64,000 bases of DNA from an uncultured Lachnospiraceae bacterium (GCA_949840805.1 CATKXR010000016.1:1-64000); one strand, 5' to 3'; positions 41,054 through 49,498 are shown, counted from the stretch's first letter. Notes: a model not told the origin generated them from the sequence alone. Program-made: numbers and translations.

Positions 41054-41935
41054 TTACACTTCGCCGGAACGGCTGATCTTTAACTGGAAGATAGATGCCG
41101 TCACGGTAATAATAAAGATCAGAACACCGGTTGCAGCCGCCATACCCATATCATCATGCAAAAATGCATTCTGGTACAGGAACAGGCCCAATACCTGGGA
41201 AGAGTTTCCAGGTCCTCCGACTGTGGTAGAATATACTTCCGTGAAAAGCTTGAAAGCACCGATTACCGTGATAATGGTACAGACTAAAAGCTGTTCCTTG
41301 GCAAGAGGAAGGATGATGCTTATTGCACGCCGCACCGGGCCGGCGCCGTCAATAATGGCTGCTTCTACATAATCGTGCGGTACGTTCTGGAAGGCAACCA
41401 CCATCAGAAGGGTGATATAGCCTGTGAACTGCCACTGGCTCATGGCAATGATACAGAAGATCGCCAGGTTTTTGTCGCCCAGCCAGGTCTGCTGCATGCT
41501 GGCCATTCCGATATTTTTTAATAAGGTGTTCAGCATGCCAAGCTGCGGATTGTAGATAAAGTTGAACATCAGGCCTACTGCGGTCAGAGAAACCAGGGAC
41601 GGAATGAAATAAATGTTGCGGCAAATAGTCTTAAAACGTTCTCCTGCCAGCCGGCTTTCCAGAAGCAGAGCCAGGAAGGTGCCGAAACCTACCTGTACGA
41701 TCAGAGAAATAACACAATAGTATATATTGTTCCGGATCATAATCGGGAAGGTATCGCTGGTAAACAACCTGCGGTAGTTATCCAGTGCCACAAACTTCAT
41801 GGAAGAAGAATAGGACGACAAATGAAAAAAGCTGTAGATCAGGTTCACAATAACTGGAATATAGACCAGGCCAAGTACCATCACAAGGCCCGGGATAATA
41901 TATAAATATGGTGTTAAGTTTGTTTTCTTTTTCAT
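41054..41935 (-). CDS. Carbohydrate ABC transporter permease (MalF type)
   Basis: A 293-aa CUT1 permease with six transmembrane segments (TPYLYIIPGLVMVLGLVYIP is TM1) and the EAA loop (VEAAIIDGAGPVRRAISIILPLAK). ATG 41935 follows AAGGCGGGTG and begins the usual MKKKTN cytosolic tail; the open frame extends to 42040 but into the intercistronic hairpin. Pairs with the MalG-type permease downstream and the binding protein upstream. Confidence 0.92.
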   Translation of the reverse strand: MKKKTNLTPYLYIIPGLVMVLGLVYIPVIVNLIYSFFHLSSYSSSMKFVALDNYRRLFTSDTFPIMIRNNIYYCVISLIVQVGFGTFLALLLESRLAGERFKTICRNIYFIPSLVSLTAVGLMFNFIYNPQLGMLNTLLKNIGMASMQQTWLGDKNLAIFCIIAMSQWQFTGYITLLMVVAFQNVPHDYVEAAIIDGAGPVRRAISIILPLAKEQLLVCTIITVIGAFKLFTEVYSTTVGGPGNSSQVLGLFLYQNAFLHDDMGMAAATGVLIFIITVTASIFQLKISRSGEV

Positions 41936-42003
41936 GTTGACACCCGCCTTTTTGATGTGTGCCGCCTTGGAACCAGGGACGGCTCCTGCGGTTTTTCTAA
42001 AGA

Positions 42004-42027
42004 CAGGGAGCAGTGTCCTGCTCCCTG
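42004..42027 (-). promoter_or_regulatory. Intercistronic hairpin between binding-protein and permease genes
   Basis: CAGGGAGCAG and CTGCTCCCTG form a perfect 10-bp stem with a 4-base loop, without a clear T-run. Such stems after binding-protein genes protect the 3' end or partly terminate, giving more binding protein than permease. Confidence 0.7.
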
Positions 42028-42097
42028 CTGTGATTTCCATGATTAAATTCGATCATGAAACAGATTCCGATATCTCATGACGGTTTCCGGAAATACC

Positions 42098-43459
42098 TTA
42101 TTCTGCCAGGCTCTGTGCCTCTGCTGCTACTTTCTGGATTTTTGCCATAGCATCTTCCGGGGTAACGTCTCCATTGGTAATGTCAGAGATCTGAGTCAGA
42201 TACTCGTCACATACGGTGGAATACAGGGCATTGTCAAACCAGATATCCATCTTTTTGGCATTGGCAATTACCTCGTAAGCACTGATCAGGGACGGATCGG
42301 TCAGGCCTTTATCCACACCCAGGGAAGCGTTGAACCAGCCAACCTCTACAGCCTGTTCTGCACCGGTTTCAGCGCCTAAGAACCATTTTAAGAATTCAAC
42401 GCACTCATCCGGATAAGCAGTCTTGGAAGAAATGGCAAAGCCTTCCGGAGCGCCGGATACCAGATCCGGATTACCCTTCGCATTCGGGATGGTGGGGAAC
42501 TTGAACATTCCCCAGTTCAAATCCGGGTTCTCCTGCTTAATGTTGGTGATCTCAACCAATTCTGCAAACAGGATTGCGTTCTGTCCATTAGTGAAGCCTA
42601 AGCGGGCCATATCGTGAGTCATGCCGTTGACACCCATATTCATATATGGCACCAGCTGCTGATAATACTTAAAGGCCTCTACATAGCCAGGATCTGTGAA
42701 TTCACCGGTTTTTGGATTGTAGTCTTTGGCTCTCACGTCATCCGGAACACACTGTTCGTTCAATGCTCCCAGATAATGGGCGCCTGGCCACTTGTCCTGG
42801 TTGCCTTCCGCAATCGGAACAACACCAGATGCCTGGATGGCATCCAGGACTTTAATAAAGTCATCCCAGGTCTCGGGCGCTTCCAGTCCCAGGTCATTGA
42901 ACATATCTACATTATAGAAAAATTCTTTGGCGTCCAGACGGAACGGGATTCCATATACCATGCCGTCTGCTGTGGTATATTCATCCATCTGGGTCTCCAT
43001 CAGGCTGTCTTTCCACTCCGGATCAGCTTCCAGATAGGGAGTAAGATCCATCAGAAGGCCTTCACGGATAAACCTTTCAGAGAACTCACCGCAGAAACTG
43101 AAGAAAATATCAGGACACTCGTCCGAACCGACTACAACTTTAATTTTCTCTTTGTAAGGCTGGTTCTGTGCGCTGGTGATCTCAAACTTAATGTCAGGAT
43201 GGGATGCCTCATATTCGGCGATCTTTTTTTCGATGAAAGCATTGCAGGGATCATCCGGGAAACGATGGAACAGTTTGATGGTTTTTACATCGCCGCTGGC
43301 AGCAGCCTGGGTATCTCCGGAAGCCCCGCTCCCTGCAGAATTACCGCTGGCAGCAGTGGTTGCCGCCGCATCATTGGAAGAGCCGCCGCATGCGGCCAGG
43401 CTCAATGCCATCATGGCAGCCAAGCCAATACTCAGAGTCTTTTTCAGGTTTTTTTTCAT
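42098..43459 (-). CDS. Sugar ABC transporter substrate-binding lipoprotein
   Basis: A 453-aa CUT1 binding protein. The lipoprotein signal peptide ends at the lipobox LSLAACGG (Cys near 24), followed by a Ser/Ala/Gly-rich linker to about residue 58 and then the mature domain (VKTIKLFHRFPDDPCNAFIEKKIAEY). It captures the locus's substrate, perhaps a glycated amino acid or an oligosaccharide, on the cell surface. GAAAGGAGAGG precedes the ATG. Its promoter at 43537-43565 carries two ATGTTATAT motifs, tying it to the GntR regulators. Confidence 0.92.
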   Translation of the reverse strand: MKKNLKKTLSIGLAAMMALSLAACGGSSNDAAATTAASGNSAGSGASGDTQAAASGDVKTIKLFHRFPDDPCNAFIEKKIAEYEASHPDIKFEITSAQNQPYKEKIKVVVGSDECPDIFFSFCGEFSERFIREGLLMDLTPYLEADPEWKDSLMETQMDEYTTADGMVYGIPFRLDAKEFFYNVDMFNDLGLEAPETWDDFIKVLDAIQASGVVPIAEGNQDKWPGAHYLGALNEQCVPDDVRAKDYNPKTGEFTDPGYVEAFKYYQQLVPYMNMGVNGMTHDMARLGFTNGQNAILFAELVEITNIKQENPDLNWGMFKFPTIPNAKGNPDLVSGAPEGFAISSKTAYPDECVEFLKWFLGAETGAEQAVEVGWFNASLGVDKGLTDPSLISAYEVIANAKKMDIWFDNALYSTVCDEYLTQISDITNGDVTPEDAMAKIQKVAAEAQSLAE

Positions 43460-43516
43460 AAATAACCTCTCCTTTCAATTATTAATAGTTTTATTGCTTT
43501 GGTTGTATTGACACAA

Positions 43517-43557
43517 CATATAACATCCCTGGATATATTGTATCATGATGTTATATA
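43517..43557. promoter_or_regulatory. Two ATGTTATAT operators at the binding-protein promoter
   Basis: ATGTTATATA at 43548-43557 (plus strand) lies in the -35/-10 spacer. The inverted copy CATATAACAT at 43517-43526 lies about 15 bases past the -10, near the start point. The two copies are in opposite orientation, 31 bases apart, three helical turns. Confidence 0.65.
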
Positions 43558-43565
43558 TAATGCAA
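43537..43565 (-). promoter_or_regulatory. Promoter of the ABC transporter operon
   Basis: On the minus strand TTGCAT (43565-43560) and TACAAT (43542-43537) with 17-base spacing. Confidence 0.72.
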
Positions 43566-43662
43566 CTGTTTTTTTAAGATATCTTGTGATTTTTGCCAAT
43601 TATTTTTTTGTGTTTTAGGGGAGCCGGTTTTTCCTGAAGCTGCCGTGCGATGGATGGTTAAA

Positions 43663-43722
43663 AAAACAAAACCCGGACACATATATACAAACGTGCATAC
43701 ATATGTGTCCGGGTTTTGTTTT
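43663..43722. terminator. Strong bidirectional terminator below GntR copy 2
   Basis: AAAACAAAACCCGGACACAT (from 43663) pairs perfectly over 22 bases with 43701-43722; T-runs follow on both strands. It ends the minus-strand GntR gene at 43738 and insulates the ABC operon promoter. Confidence 0.9.
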
Positions 43723-43737
43723 TGTCCGAATGGTTTT

Positions 43738-44454
43738 CTATGAGATGACCGTCAGCCGGTAATGCTGAGAATTAACAATAACCTTACTATAGTGGAGAAT
43801 CTGGTGATTTTGGTCCGTCGTTTCTTCTAATTGGAGAAGCAGGGGCTGATTTTCTTTTACGCCTAAAAGCCGGGCTTCCTCCAGGGTGGCATAGCAGATC
43901 TGGATTGTCCGGACCGCATGAGAGGGGATAAGGCCGTGCTGGTGAAATATCTCATAAGTGGAGCCGGTCAGATTCGCCTGTAAAAGAAATTCCATTCTTT
44001 TGGGATAATAGTTGGTTTCCACCATCACGGGAACTCCGTCGATTTTGCGCAGGCGGACGATCTTCAGGACTTTTTCTTCTTCGCCTACATGAAGATGATG
44101 CTGGACAGAACCTTCCGGCAGAATCCATTCTACGGATAAAAGTTCTGAGGACGGTTCCTGTCCATTCATTCTGCTGGTCTCGGTAAAGCTGCGTACCAGG
44201 TTATTGGAATCGACTACGCGGCGTAATTTTTTTTCGGCTATAAAAGTACCGATCCCCTGTTTGCGCATTACATATCCTTCATCTACCAGCAGTTCAATAG
44301 CCTTGCGTACCGTGATCCGGCTGACCTCGTACTGCTGGCTGAGTTCTGCTTCTGTCATTAGGCGGTCTCCCGCTTTCAGCCTGCCATCGTGAATTTGGGC
44401 CTTTATATCATCAGATAACTGCTGATACAAAGGAATAACTGAATTTTTAACCAT
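43738..44454 (-). CDS. GntR/HutC-type (UTRA) transcriptional regulator, copy 2
   Basis: A 238-aa UTRA-type regulator: winged helix PLYQQLSDDIKAQIHDGRL and YEVSRITVRKAIELLVDEGYV, then a UTRA effector domain. It lies directly upstream of the ABC operon and has its own promoter (44508-44536) and a strong terminator. FrlR-like role suggested by neighbours. GAGGTAATTC precedes the ATG. Confidence 0.88.
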   Translation of the reverse strand: MVKNSVIPLYQQLSDDIKAQIHDGRLKAGDRLMTEAELSQQYEVSRITVRKAIELLVDEGYVMRKQGIGTFIAEKKLRRVVDSNNLVRSFTETSRMNGQEPSSELLSVEWILPEGSVQHHLHVGEEEKVLKIVRLRKIDGVPVMVETNYYPKRMEFLLQANLTGSTYEIFHQHGLIPSHAVRTIQICYATLEEARLLGVKENQPLLLQLEETTDQNHQILHYSKVIVNSQHYRLTVIS

Positions 44455-44507
44455 GAATTACCTCACAATCTGAATGTTTTAGTCATTTTCATTAGTCTTA
44501 TAATGTA

Positions 44508-44536
44508 ATAGTACCATCAAAACTATAAATGTGCAA
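44508..44536 (-). promoter_or_regulatory. Promoter of GntR copy 2
   Basis: On the minus strand TTGCAC (44536-44531) and TACTAT (44513-44508), 17 bases apart. TACATTATAAG just downstream resembles the TATAATGTAAT found beside the SIS-2 promoter and may be an autoregulatory site. Confidence 0.68.
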
Positions 44537-44608
44537 GGATTCTATGGAAAAATAAGGAAAAAATATATAAATTAAACAAAACAAAAAGCCAATAGGAAAA
44601 TCGGTCTG

Positions 44609-45475
44609 TCAGATGATCTCCGTTCCATACCCAAAGGCGCCTTCCATTGCACAAACCTTGGCGGCAAACTCTGCCCCACGGCTCATTGCATGAAGCAGGC
44701 GCAGGCGCATCTTTGCATGATTTGCCTCGAATAACGGAGCGTCATCCTGCAGTAAGGTTGTGAGTAGCGTGGAAAAATAGGAATCCCCGGCACCCATGGT
44801 ATCCATGATATCATCGGCATGGCAGGCCTTTACAAATATCATTTCTCCTTCATATAATGCATAAGAACCGGCTTCGCCGACTGTGCCGATAACCAGCGTC
44901 ACGCCGTAATCGGCCACCCGCTGCATCTCCTGTTCACGGTCAACATCCCTCAGATGAGCACAGGAGAGCAGCGCTATCCGGATATAAGGGCATACCCGGT
45001 GCAGCAGTTCCGAATCCCAGTCAGTAGAAAGGTCAAAGGCAATCGGCACGCCGGTAGTATGTAACAGGGGCAGGTCGTCTAAGATATAGCTGTTTGTATT
45101 TGAATAAATGATGTCAAAGCCGCTGATATAATCCATATCGGTTTCAGTAAAGCTGAAACGGTGGTTCCTGGCCACGCCGCCCCTGTTGGAGCCTAAAAAC
45201 ACGCGGTCTCCGTCACGCAGAGTAACCTGGGCCGCCCCGTTCTCTCCATGAAAATGGCGGGAATGGCTGTAATCAATTCCCAGCTTATCCAGAATCATGC
45301 AGTTGTATTTTGCCACTGCATCATCGCCAAACTTGCCCAGGTAAGCAGGGGTTCCTCCGTTCATTTGGGAATATACGCAGGTATTCAGGCACTGGCCGCC
45401 CGGATACATCTTTCCTCTGGACAGATATTTGTCTACAACATTGTCTCCGATTGCGATGATTTTCGCTTCTTTCAT
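44609..45475 (-). CDS. PfkB family sugar kinase (FrlD-like), copy 2
   Basis: A 288-aa PfkB kinase related to copy 1: IIAIGDNVVDKYLSRGKMYPGGQCLNTCVY, catalytic DTMGAGDSYF near residue 215, and the C-terminal EGAFGYG shared with copy 1 (DGSFGYG). Likely phosphorylates an Amadori sugar at C6. ATG 45475 follows GGGAGGT; the frame extends upstream to 45577 without a ribosome-binding site. It has its own promoter with an ATGTTATATA motif on the -10. Confidence 0.85.
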   Translation of the reverse strand: MKEAKIIAIGDNVVDKYLSRGKMYPGGQCLNTCVYSQMNGGTPAYLGKFGDDAVAKYNCMILDKLGIDYSHSRHFHGENGAAQVTLRDGDRVFLGSNRGGVARNHRFSFTETDMDYISGFDIIYSNTNSYILDDLPLLHTTGVPIAFDLSTDWDSELLHRVCPYIRIALLSCAHLRDVDREQEMQRVADYGVTLVIGTVGEAGSYALYEGEMIFVKACHADDIMDTMGAGDSYFSTLLTTLLQDDAPLFEANHAKMRLRLLHAMSRGAEFAAKVCAMEGAFGYGTEII

Positions 45476-45595
45476 GATGTAACCTCCCAAGATGGCCGCG
45501 GCAGTTTTGCCGTAATCGTCCTGAAGCCTTGGACATAGTAAAGGCTGTGCCTCGTCCCGGATTTGCCGCAGCGTCATTTAGTAATATAAAAAGAA

Positions 45596-45624
45596 TATAT
45601 AACATTATACGACGTCTTGTCAAT
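45596..45624 (-). promoter_or_regulatory. Promoter of kinase copy 2 with ATGTTATATA motif
   Basis: On the minus strand TTGACA (45624-45619) and TATATA (45601-45596), 17 bases apart. ATGTTATATA reads on the minus strand at 45605-45596 and covers the -10. The leader is about 115 bases. Confidence 0.75.
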
Positions 45625-45693
45625 ATGAAGTTTGTATCTGATTTCTGCCTGCATTTCTGCCCGATTTTCAGAACAATGTTTTGAAATAACCGT

Positions 45694-46371
45694 TTATGGG
45701 TTATCCGGACGGTTTATGTTCCGGTTGTTCTGCAGATAAGGGATCACATCCTCCAGGGTTTTTGCGCACAGGGATATCCGTTCGTATTCACGTTCGGTCG
45801 GCAAAAGGACATCCGGCACCATGATTACGGCCATACCGGCTTTCCAGCCGGCCTCCACGCCGGCGTAGGAGTCCTCTAACACAAGGCAATGACAAGGCAA
45901 GGTACGAGTTTTTTCTGCTGCACACAGAAAGATATCCGGTTCCGGTTTGCCGTGCTTTACCATATCCCCATAAACGCGGTATTGAAAATATGCGCCGACA
46001 CCGGCAAGCTCCAGAAAGCGGTCGGCAGCCGCCTGGTAAGTGGAAGTGGCCAGGGCAATGCAGTATTCATGGCGCCAGAGCCATCCCAGTAAATTCTTCA
46101 GCCCTGGTTTTATCGGCATGCCATGGTCCAGGATCCATTGATCTACATATGCTACACGTTCTTTCCGCAAAGTCCAGTAATCGAAATCTTCGCCCAGTTC
46201 CTCCTTAAAAATACGGACACAGGCGTCTAAAGGAAGGCCCCGCATTCGGTCCAGCAAGGTTTTGGTGATCGGCAGTCCATGGCGGGAACCTACTTGAAGC
46301 CAGGCGTCACCGGTCAGCCGTTCCGTGTCAAACATCAGGCCGTCCATATCAAAGATCACGGTTTTTATCAT
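45694..46371 (-). CDS. HAD family hydrolase, beta-phosphoglucomutase-like
   Basis: A 225-aa HAD subfamily IA phosphatase/mutase. Motif I DMDGLMFDTE (nucleophile Asp in DMDG), motif II ATSTY, motif III GKPEPDIF and motif IV LEDSYAGVEAG. A four-helix cap between motifs I and II acts on small phosphosugars. ATG 46371 follows GAGGAGG. It follows the epimerase gene by about 70 bases and is probably co-transcribed; it may dephosphorylate a dead-end sugar phosphate of the pathway. Confidence 0.85.
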   Translation of the reverse strand: MIKTVIFDMDGLMFDTERLTGDAWLQVGSRHGLPITKTLLDRMRGLPLDACVRIFKEELGEDFDYWTLRKERVAYVDQWILDHGMPIKPGLKNLLGWLWRHEYCIALATSTYQAAADRFLELAGVGAYFQYRVYGDMVKHGKPEPDIFLCAAEKTRTLPCHCLVLEDSYAGVEAGWKAGMAVIMVPDVLLPTEREYERISLCAKTLEDVIPYLQNNRNINRPDNP

Positions 46372-46444
46372 AGTAATCCTCCTCAGTTCCGATAATCTGT
46401 AACAGTTGAGAACCATAAATGGTTCCGGAGATTTGTGTGTATTT

Positions 46445-47281
46445 CTATTTCATGAACGGTTCAAATTTTCGATAGTTGCGTATATCTGCCTTTGCCGGTT
46501 CATAACAGTAATCCGGCGCCGTGATCTCCTGGCTCAGCAACCCCTGATAGTGGTGGTCCTGCAGGATTTTAAGCCATGCAGCCAGATCATGCCGTCCGTC
46601 CCCCCATATCAGATGTCCGTAGGGCAGACCGTCAACAAAATGCATATGGACAATGTTTTCATCTCCCATGACATGGAACCACTGTTCCGGATTTTCACCA
46701 GACACGCCCATGGCACAGGTGTCGATCATGGCCTTAAAGTTAGGATGGCGTATCTCGTCAAACATGCGTTTTACATCTTTTAAGGTAACGGCAAGATTGG
46801 TTTCCTGGGGGCGCAAAGACTCCATGGCCAGGGTGATTCCCTTTGTCCGGGCATAGTCGGAAAGCCTTGCCAGCATGTCACGTCCCCGCTTCCAGGCTTC
46901 TTCCCGGTCTTCATTTAAGTTTCCGCGGCCGGAATGGACTGCCATGATCTCACATCCCAGTTCCTCTCCGGCATCCAGCCCTTTTTTAAAATAATGAAAG
47001 CTTCTCCGGTACAGTTCCGGATCCGCAGCGGCAAACTGATATGGCACGCTGCAGTTCTCAGGGGTGATGACTTTGACAGCCAATCCCCTTTCCCGGACCA
47101 TACGTTTCACCCGCACACAGTCGTCATACTCCATGTCGCTCAGAAAAAAATGCGGAGATCCCGCCCACAGCTCAATACTTTGAAATCCGGCCCGTACCTG
47201 GGCGTCCAAAAAATATTCCAGGGAAAAATACTTGTAATGAATATTCATTCCTGCCAACTGGCTTCTTTCAATCAATTTCAT
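46445..47281 (-). CDS. Sugar phosphate isomerase/epimerase (TIM barrel, FrlC-like)
   Basis: A 278-aa AP-endonuclease-2-like TIM-barrel protein (xylose-isomerase-like). Metal ligands are suggested by ESLRPQETN (Glu), MIDTCAM (Asp), HMHFVDG (His) and SQEI (Glu). Overall pattern (SIELWAGSPHFF, ITPENCSVPYQ) matches FrlC, fructoselysine 3-epimerase, which feeds psicoselysine into fructoselysine breakdown. GAGAGGTGG precedes the ATG. Its promoter (47393-47422) carries an ATGTTATATA motif on its -35 side. Confidence 0.82.
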   Translation of the reverse strand: MKLIERSQLAGMNIHYKYFSLEYFLDAQVRAGFQSIELWAGSPHFFLSDMEYDDCVRVKRMVRERGLAVKVITPENCSVPYQFAAADPELYRRSFHYFKKGLDAGEELGCEIMAVHSGRGNLNEDREEAWKRGRDMLARLSDYARTKGITLAMESLRPQETNLAVTLKDVKRMFDEIRHPNFKAMIDTCAMGVSGENPEQWFHVMGDENIVHMHFVDGLPYGHLIWGDGRHDLAAWLKILQDHHYQGLLSQEITAPDYCYEPAKADIRNYRKFEPFMK

Positions 47282-47392
47282 GGCGTGCCACCTCTCCTTA
47301 TCTATTCCGGTTTGTTTATTTTAATCATCCGGAAATCAGATCCTGTACCTGCGCAAACGTCCGTCATGTACAGGATATTGATTAACATCACC

Positions 47393-47432
47393 AGTATAGC
47401 ATATCAAGTCATCTTATGACAATATATAACAT
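47393..47432 (-). promoter_or_regulatory. Promoter of epimerase-HAD unit with ATGTTATATA motif
   Basis: On the minus strand TTGTCA (47422-47417) and TATACT (47398-47393), 18 bases apart. ATGTTATATA (minus, 47432-47423) abuts the -35. Confidence 0.68.
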
Positions 47433-47442
47433 AAAAATTTAA

Positions 47443-47476
47443 AGAAAAACCGTGGGTCCCTGGCAGGCGCCCACGG
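47443..47476 (-). terminator. Terminator of the FCD-type GntR gene
   Basis: CCGTGGG (47450-47456) and CCCACGG (47470-47476) form a 7-bp GC stem; on the minus strand it is followed by TTTTTCTTT. Confidence 0.8.
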
Positions 47477-47481
47477 CAGGT

Positions 47482-48180
47482 TCAAATACATTCCAGTTCA
47501 TTTAAAACTGCTTTATAAGCAGAAGAAGGGGCGGCAGAATAAGCCTGAATATCATAAAAATAATCCAGGGCCGCCCTGCGGCAGGATTCAATATGGGTCT
47601 TCATCAGATCAACCGCCCTGTCGGTATCCCGGGAAAGCAGAGCATGTATGATCTCTGAGTGTTCCCGTCTGGCATCATGGATCTGGATCTGATTTTGCTT
47701 GCTGGAGATAATTACACGGGTATTATCTTCGAACAATTTCCGCATCATGTCGATGAGATAGCGGTTGCCGCAATGCTCAATGATAAAAAGATGCATGGCA
47801 GTATCCAGACGGTAGCCGTTCCGGATATCCGTCATGTCTTTTGAAAATTTTTCCTGAAAACTGAGAAGTTCCGCCTGCGGGAGATGGGGGGCTGCCATCC
47901 GCAACGTGACCGGTTCAATCTCAAGCCGTGTCTGGAAAATCTGCTGAACGTCCGTCAGGGAGATATCAGAAACAAGGATTCCCTTTTTGGGAACAACGGT
48001 TACAAGATTGTCAAACTCCAGGCGGCTGATGGCTTCCCTGACAGGCGTGCGGCTGCAGCCCAAGTCAGCGGCCAGTTGTGCTTCATTCAGAAAGCTTCCT
48101 GGTTCATAAATGCAGTTGATCAAACGTTCTTTGATAATGTTGTAAGCCTGGTCTTTAAAATTAGTGCTGGTAGTACTCAT
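47482..48180 (-). CDS. GntR/FadR-type (FCD) transcriptional regulator
   Basis: A 232-aa regulator with an N-terminal winged helix (NEAQLAADLGCSRTPVREAISRLE) and a C-terminal all-helical FCD domain (MHLFIIEHCGNRYL with metal-binding His). FCD regulators usually sense small carboxylates or sugar acids, so it may belong to the neighbouring uronate-like TRAP cluster rather than to the Amadori locus. It has its own promoter and terminator. Confidence 0.9.
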   Translation of the reverse strand: MSTTSTNFKDQAYNIIKERLINCIYEPGSFLNEAQLAADLGCSRTPVREAISRLEFDNLVTVVPKKGILVSDISLTDVQQIFQTRLEIEPVTLRMAAPHLPQAELLSFQEKFSKDMTDIRNGYRLDTAMHLFIIEHCGNRYLIDMMRKLFEDNTRVIISSKQNQIQIHDARREHSEIIHALLSRDTDRAVDLMKTHIESCRRAALDYFYDIQAYSAAPSSAYKAVLNELECI

Positions 48181-48244
48181 TTTAGTTCTCCATCTGTTTC
48201 ATGGTCATTCGATTTCATAAACGGTTTGTGAGGAAAATATGCTA

Positions 48245-48274
48245 TATTGTACAATAGAAAAAAAGAAATGGCAA
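48245..48274 (-). promoter_or_regulatory. Promoter of FCD regulator with palindromic operator
   Basis: On the minus strand TTGCCA (48274-48269) and TACAAT (48251-48246) are 17 bases apart. TATTGTACAATA (48245-48256) is a perfect 12-bp palindrome over the -10, a plausible autoregulatory site. Confidence 0.65.
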
Positions 48275-48372
48275 GAAACATGGACTGAAAAAAGTGCATA
48301 AAAATCAGGAATAAAATACGGCAAAAACATCTTTTGTATATTATAGAATGGACCATCGTCATAATCACCAAA

Positions 48373-48388
48373 AAACAATCGATTGCAA
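48373..48388. promoter_or_regulatory. CAATCGATTG operator 1 (upstream of the LacI gene)
   Basis: AAACAATCGATTGCAA matches 14 of 16 positions of the palindrome TTGCAATCGATTGCAA. It lies about 50 bases upstream of the -35 of the LacI-family gene, between it and the divergent FCD regulator. Confidence 0.7.
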
Positions 48389-48438
48389 CAAGAAAAACCA
48401 TGATAATTGGGTGTATTTCACAAGAAACCAAAAGTCTC

Positions 48439-48467
48439 TTGCCTGCCTGCCCAAAATAATGTATAGT
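48439..48467 (+). promoter_or_regulatory. Promoter of the LacI-family regulator
   Basis: TTGCCT at 48439-48444 and TATAGT at 48462-48467, 17 bases apart. A start near 48474 excludes the upstream TTG at 48470 as start codon. Confidence 0.68.
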
Positions 48468-48505
48468 AATTGAAAAGAGCAGAGGATGTTGAGGTGTTTG
48501 GAAAC

Positions 48506-49498
48506 GTGACCATTTATGATATTGCCCGCGAGGCAGGGGTGGCAGCCAGCACGGTGTCCCGGGTGATCAACAACAAGCCGGGAATCAAGCTGGAGACCCG
48601 GCAGAAGGTTCAGGAGCTTTTGAAAAAGCATAATTATATACCAGATGCGGCAGCCCGGGGGCTGGTGATGCAGTCTACCCGGCTGGTGGGCATCCTGATT
48701 GTGGATATCCGTGTAGCCCACCACGTTCACAGCGCGTTTGTGATTGAGCAGGAGCTGACAAGGCGGGGGTATTGCTGCATTATTATGGGAACCGGGCCAG
48801 AGGACGAGAATAAAGCAGAATATATCCGCATATTGGAACAGCGCCGTGTGGAAGGCGTGATTTTGATGGGATCCATGTTTCAGACAGCGGCCGTGGAGGA
48901 AAGCATAAAAAAACATCTGCCCAAAATTCCTATTGTAATGGTAAACGGATATCTGAATCTTCCTAATGTATCGGGTGTGATTGTAGATGAGGATACAGGC
49001 GTGGAAAAATGCGTGGAACTTTTATGGTCAAAAGGCAAGAAGAAGATTGCTTTCGTTCTGGATTCGGTTTCTCCGTCCAACGGCCGCAAACAACAGGGGT
49101 ATTGTGACGGAATGACGCGGCACGGGGCAAAGAAGGAAGAATTGTGGCTGTATGAGATGGAAGAAAGTTCTGTCAGGGGCGGCTATGAGATCACATTGAA
49201 GATTCTGGATGACCACCCGGATGTGGAGGGCATCATCTATACGATTGATTTGGTGGCGGCAGGAGGCATCCGTGCAGCCTGTGACCGGGGGTACAAAGTT
49301 CCGGAAAGGCTGGGGCTGATTGGGATTGACAACAGCGTTTACGGTGAAATATCCATGCCGAAGCTGACGACCCTTGATAACCGCCTCCAGGCTCTCAGCG
49401 AGTCTGCGGCAACGATCCTCAGGGAAGGGCTGGAGGGAAAGGTGCATAGCAGGAAGCTGATGATGTTCTCAGAGATTATTGAAAGGGAGAGTACATAG
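48506..49498 (+). CDS. LacI family transcriptional regulator
   Basis: A 330-aa LacI-type repressor: helix-turn-helix VTIYDIAREAGVAASTVSRVIN, hinge helix about 48-60 (AARGLVMQSTRLVG) and a periplasmic-binding-protein-like effector domain. GTG 48506 (after GAGGTG) or GTG 48494 (after AGAGGA) are the possible starts; 48506 gives the family's usual length. CAATCGATTG palindromes occur upstream of it and at the next two promoters, so it is the likely repressor of the YiaL/YiaK/TRAP genes. Strong terminator after it. Confidence 0.9.
   Translation: MTIYDIAREAGVAASTVSRVINNKPGIKLETRQKVQELLKKHNYIPDAAARGLVMQSTRLVGILIVDIRVAHHVHSAFVIEQELTRRGYCCIIMGTGPEDENKAEYIRILEQRRVEGVILMGSMFQTAAVEESIKKHLPKIPIVMVNGYLNLPNVSGVIVDEDTGVEKCVELLWSKGKKKIAFVLDSVSPSNGRKQQGYCDGMTRHGAKKEELWLYEMEESSVRGGYEITLKILDDHPDVEGIIYTIDLVAAGGIRAACDRGYKVPERLGLIGIDNSVYGEISMPKLTTLDNRLQALSESAATILREGLEGKVHSRKLMMFSEIIEREST

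Noticed and set aside
42614-43465. 283-codon plus-strand open frame opposite the ABC binding protein
   Set aside because: Antisense shadow of a clear lipoprotein gene; product resembles no family.
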